Below, piece after piece: positions 61,433 to 64,000 of a stretch of 64,000 bases of DNA. Source of the DNA: Streptomyces sp. NBC_01723 (GTDB lineage: Bacteria; Actinomycetota; Actinomycetes; Streptomycetales; Streptomycetaceae); contig NZ_CP109171.1 of NCBI RefSeq assembly GCF_036246005.1, positions 8,172,001-8,236,000 on the forward strand, given 5' to 3'. Both the position numbers and the translations under genes were made by a program. How positions within the stretch are numbered: the stretch's first letter is position 1; every line of letters begins with the position of its first letter. The notes beneath the pieces were generated by a model that had not been told where the DNA came from, did no database searches, and saw only the letters and a program-made list of their open reading frames with translations.

Positions 61433-61879
61433 TCAGCCCGGCAGCGGGTGGGTCACCGTGCGCGGCGACCCGTCCGGCCTGCCGTCGGTGTAGGTCAGGG
61501 TGATCCGGCTGAAGTGCCGCTCACCCGGGTCCCCGTCCGAGGCCGTGGGCCGGTCGAGCCGGACGGTCACGGGGTACGAGCGGAACGCGCCCGCGGCACA
61601 GTAGGGGTCGCAGTCGTTGACGGCGTTGCTGCCCCGGCCCACCGCGGCCTCGGCGTCCCAGCGGTACCAGTGCATCGACACCAGGCGGCTGTTGCCGTCC
61701 CCGCAGGCCAGGATGAACGTCCCCGGCCGCACCTCCGGCTGCCCGGCGCAGTCCACCAGCACCGGGTCCGTCGTCTGCCGGGCCGGTGCCGTCGGTGCGG
61801 CGGTGGCCGTGCCCAGGGGTACTGCGAGCGCGGCGGCGGCGCACAGCGTGACCGCGGCCCTCATCGGGTTCCTGCCCAT
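61433..61879 (-). CDS. Small secreted protein, unknown function
   Basis: A 148-aa precursor with a Sec signal peptide (RAAVTLCAAAALAVPLGTATAA, residues 7-28) and a mature part of about 118 aa with four Cys (VDCAGQPEV, ILACGDG, DCDPYCAAG), likely two disulfides. The pattern LVDCxGxPxVRPxxxxLACxDG is common in uncharacterised Streptomyces exported proteins. GGGAG lies 8 bp before the ATG. Convergent with the GH65 gene (13-bp gap). Confidence 0.8.
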   Translation of the reverse strand: MGRNPMRAAVTLCAAAALAVPLGTATAAPTAPARQTTDPVLVDCAGQPEVRPGTFILACGDGNSRLVSMHWYRWDAEAAVGRGSNAVNDCDPYCAAGAFRSYPVTVRLDRPTASDGDPGERHFSRITLTYTDGRPDGSPRTVTHPLPG

Positions 61880-62014
61880 GTCTGCTCCCAGCCGTCTCGG
61901 GATCGCTTGTCTCCGCTCTCCTTTCCCCGTACGACCGTACGGCCGGGCCATGAATCGCACCACTCGTACGGAGTACCGTGACCGGCCGGCGGCGGACTAC
62001 CGTCGCGCCCCGGG

Positions 62015-63277
62015 TCAGAAGTCCACCGGATCACGTACCAGTGGACACGTCATGCAGTGCCCCCCGCCCCGGCCGCGGCCCAGTTCCGCGCCCACGATCG
62101 GGACGACCTCGACGCGGGCCTCGCGGAGCAGGGCGTTGGTGGCGGTGTTGCGGTCGTAGGTGAAGACCACGCCCGGTTCCACCGCCACGGCGTTGTTGCC
62201 GCTGTCCCACTGCTGGCGTTCGGAGGCGTAGGCGTCGCCGCCCGTCTCCACCACGCGCAGCGTGGACAGGCCGAGCGCCTTGGCGACGACGTCGACGAAG
62301 GGGGTCGTGCCCTCGTCGACGACGTCGAAGCCCGGTGCCCGGTCGGCGGGGCGCAGCGAGAAGGTGTGGACCCCGTCCATGATGCGCGGATAGACGGTGA
62401 CGACGTCGCGGTCGGCGAAGGTGAACACCGTGTCCAGGTGCATGGCGGACCGCAGCTTCGGCATCCCGGCGACCACGACGTGCTCGGCCGCGCCGTTGCG
62501 GAGCAGCGCGCCTGCGACCTGGGTGATCGCCTGGCGCGAGGTGCGCTCGCTCATGCCCATGAGGACGACGCCGTTGCCCACCGGCATGATGTCCCCGCCC
62601 TCGAAGGTGGCCTGCCCCCAGTCGCGTTCGGGGTCGCCCCACCACACCGTCGAGCCCTTGAAGTCGGGGTGGAAGGTGTAGATCGCCTTCATGAGCAGTG
62701 TCTCGTCGTGCCGCGCGGGCCAGTAGAGCGGGTTCAGGGTGAGTCCGCCGTACAGCCAGCAGGTGGTGTCGCGGGTGTACAGGGTGTTGGGCAGCGGCGG
62801 CATCAGGTACTCGCGCGCGCCGGTCGACTCCCGGGCGAGCGCGAGGTACGGCGAGCGGAAGTCCTCGGGCAGGTCACCGGTGGCGAGACCGCCGACCAGG
62901 TACTCCGCGAGTTCGCGGGGCGACAGGGTCTCCAGGTAGGCGCGGGTCGCGTCGACGAGGCCGACGCCGACCCGGTTGGCGACGATCTTCCGGTCGAGGA
63001 GCCATGCCTTCGCCTCCGGGACCGCCATGATCTGCGCCAGCAGGTCGTGCAGTTCCACCACCTCCACTCCGCGCTTGCGCAGTTCGCCGACGAACGCGGC
63101 GTGGTCGCGCTGGGCGTTCTCCACCCACATCACGTCGTCGAAGAGCAGGTCGTCGGAGTTGGTGGGGGTGAGCCGCCGGTGCGCGAGACCCGGCGAACAG
63201 ACCAGGACCTTGCGCAGTCTGCCGACCTCGGAGTGGACGCCGAGCGCGGGCTGCGCGGCGCTCTCGTTGCTGGTCAC
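62015..63277 (-). CDS. arcA: Arginine deiminase
   Basis: Converts L-arginine to citrulline and ammonia, first step of the arginine deiminase pathway that yields ATP without respiration. The 420-aa protein contains all catalytic elements: FEGGDIMP, the HLDTVFTF His/Asp pair and the nucleophile Cys near the end ([10 protein letters not shown]). GTG start with AAGGAGG 5 bp upstream. It follows the arcD-like antiporter gene (20-bp gap) on the same strand, so the two form an operon. No arcB or arcC is in the window. Confidence 0.95.
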   Translation of the reverse strand: MTSNESAAQPALGVHSEVGRLRKVLVCSPGLAHRRLTPTNSDDLLFDDVMWVENAQRDHAAFVGELRKRGVEVVELHDLLAQIMAVPEAKAWLLDRKIVANRVGVGLVDATRAYLETLSPRELAEYLVGGLATGDLPEDFRSPYLALARESTGAREYLMPPLPNTLYTRDTTCWLYGGLTLNPLYWPARHDETLLMKAIYTFHPDFKGSTVWWGDPERDWGQATFEGGDIMPVGNGVVLMGMSERTSRQAITQVAGALLRNGAAEHVVVAGMPKLRSAMHLDTVFTFADRDVVTVYPRIMDGVHTFSLRPADRAPGFDVVDEGTTPFVDVVAKALGLSTLRVVETGGDAYASERQQWDSGNNAVAVEPGVVFTYDRNTATNALLREARVEVVPIVGAELGRGRGGGHCMTCPLVRDPVDF

Positions 63278-63297
63278 ACTGCCTCCTTGAGAAGGAT

Positions 63298-64000
63298 TCA
63301 CAGGCTGATCCACCCGGCCGCCAGGGCGACGAGACCGAGTACGGCACCCACCACGGAAACGGCCAGGACGACCAGTTCGCCGGGCGAGAACAGCCGCCGG
63401 CCCCTTTCGCGGCGGGCCATCACGAACAGGGCGGTCGCCGGGGCGTAGAGGATGAAGGACACCAACAGGAACTTCAGACCGGCCGCGTACAGCAAGAACG
63501 CCGTGTACAGGGTCGCGACGACCGCGCAGGTCAGTTCCCGCCGGGAGGTGCGGCCGCCCTCGGTGCGCGGATCGTCCCGGCTGCCGATCCGCACCGCGAA
63601 CGCCGCCGCCAGCAGGTACGGGACCAGGGAGAGGGCGCTGGTCAGGTTGAGCGCGAAGTTGAACGCGTCGTCCGAGAAACTGGTGGCGATCAGCACCACC
63701 TGGGTGAGCAGCGAGGTCATCAGCAGCGCCGGCACGGGCACGTCCACGGCGTTGGCACGGCGCAGGAAGCGCGGCATGTCGTCGTCCTTGGCCGCGACGA
63801 AGAGGACCTCCGCCGCCATCAGTGTCCAGGCCAGGTAGGCACCCAGCACCGACACGATCGGGCCGACGCTGATGAACACCCTGCCCCAGGTGCCGACGGC
63901 CGACTCCAGCACGCCCGCCATGGACGGCTGGCGCAGGCCGGCGATCTCGTCCATCGGCATGATGCCGTACGACACGATGGTGACCGACGCGAAGACGGCG
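63298..64000 (-). CDS. arcD: Arginine/ornithine antiporter (APC family), partial
   Basis: The last 234 residues of an APC-superfamily amino-acid antiporter; the frame stays open to the right edge, so the N-terminal half lies outside. [22 protein letters not shown] and [26 protein letters not shown] (cores [17 protein letters not shown] and [17 protein letters not shown]) match ArcD/basic amino acid antiporters. It would exchange ornithine for arginine to feed the arginine deiminase encoded next. Confidence 0.9.
   Translation of the reverse strand, partial: AVFASVTIVSYGIMPMDEIAGLRQPSMAGVLESAVGTWGRVFISVGPIVSVLGAYLAWTLMAAEVLFVAAKDDDMPRFLRRANAVDVPVPALLMTSLLTQVVLIATSFSDDAFNFALNLTSALSLVPYLLAAAFAVRIGSRDDPRTEGGRTSRRELTCAVVATLYTAFLLYAAGLKFLLVSFILYAPATALFVMARRERGRRLFSPGELVVLAVSVVGAVLGLVALAAGWISL

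Overview
This 64 kb window is high-GC (visibly about 70%+) DNA with the codon bias, frequent GTG starts and four-base start/stop overlaps of an actinomycete. The content points to a Streptomyces chromosome: a ten-gene gas vesicle cluster in the Streptomyces order gvpO-A-F-G-Y-Z-J-L-S-K, a GH46 chitosanase, a GH10 xylanase with a CBM2, an AA10 LPMO behind a perfect CebR box, and SpoIIE-type phosphatases. From memory, without a search, csnA, gvp and the LPMO also lie near one another on the Streptomyces coelicolor chromosome. No rRNA, tRNA or CRISPR array was seen.

Layout. 0-2 kb: an MFS exporter cut by the left edge and two small stress-type proteins. 2-11 kb: chitosanase, two large SpoIIE-type PP2C phosphatases, xylanase, a stand-alone RsbW-like ATPase, a STAS anti-anti-sigma protein and an unknown 93-aa protein; this mixes secreted polysaccharide degradation with partner-switch signalling. 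11-16 kb: a TetR gene and a GlpD-type dehydrogenase diverging from an AGPS-like FAD oxidase and a diacylglycerol kinase-like gene, which together suggest a glycerolipid or ether-lipid module. 16-24 kb: a DeoR/LacI-hybrid regulator and a tightly coupled operon of solute-binding protein, two permeases, D-2-hydroxyacid dehydrogenase and DUF2264 protein. 23.7-29 kb: the gas vesicle operon. 29-36 kb: methyltransferase, DUF899 protein, an LAETG-anchored DUF1996 surface protein, the LPMO and a TPR protein. 36-39 kb: TerD diverging from a BlaI repressor and M56 peptidase pair, then an 864-bp IS5-type element inserted exactly at the peptidase stop codon. 39-45 kb: a FAS1 lipoprotein, a cobalamin riboswitch with a btuFCD-like transporter, a junction of two truncated genes, and an RskA/SigK pair. 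45-54 kb: a GNAT enzyme, then a LacI-controlled locus (FAD oxidoreductase, lone HyuA-type protein, HExxH protein, transporter, secreted propeller protein) with no pathway I can name. 54-64 kb: a TetR/MFS efflux pair, phosphoketolase with a GH65 phosphorylase, a small secreted protein, and arginine deiminase with its antiporter (cut by the right edge).

How it works together. Most of the window is accessory, arm-type metabolism: secreted enzymes for chitosan, xylan and probably cellulose, sugar uptake, phosphorolysis plus phosphoketolase, and arginine fermentation, each with a local regulator. Several operators can be read directly: a palindrome at csnA, tandem inverted repeats just downstream of the xylanase promoter, the CebR box, a shared motif at the DeoR/LacI-hybrid locus, a BlaI-type palindrome, twin LacI palindromes and tandem TetR boxes. 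The least explained regions are 46.0-54.0 kb and 16.3-23.7 kb; these are where an undescribed catabolic pathway is most likely.
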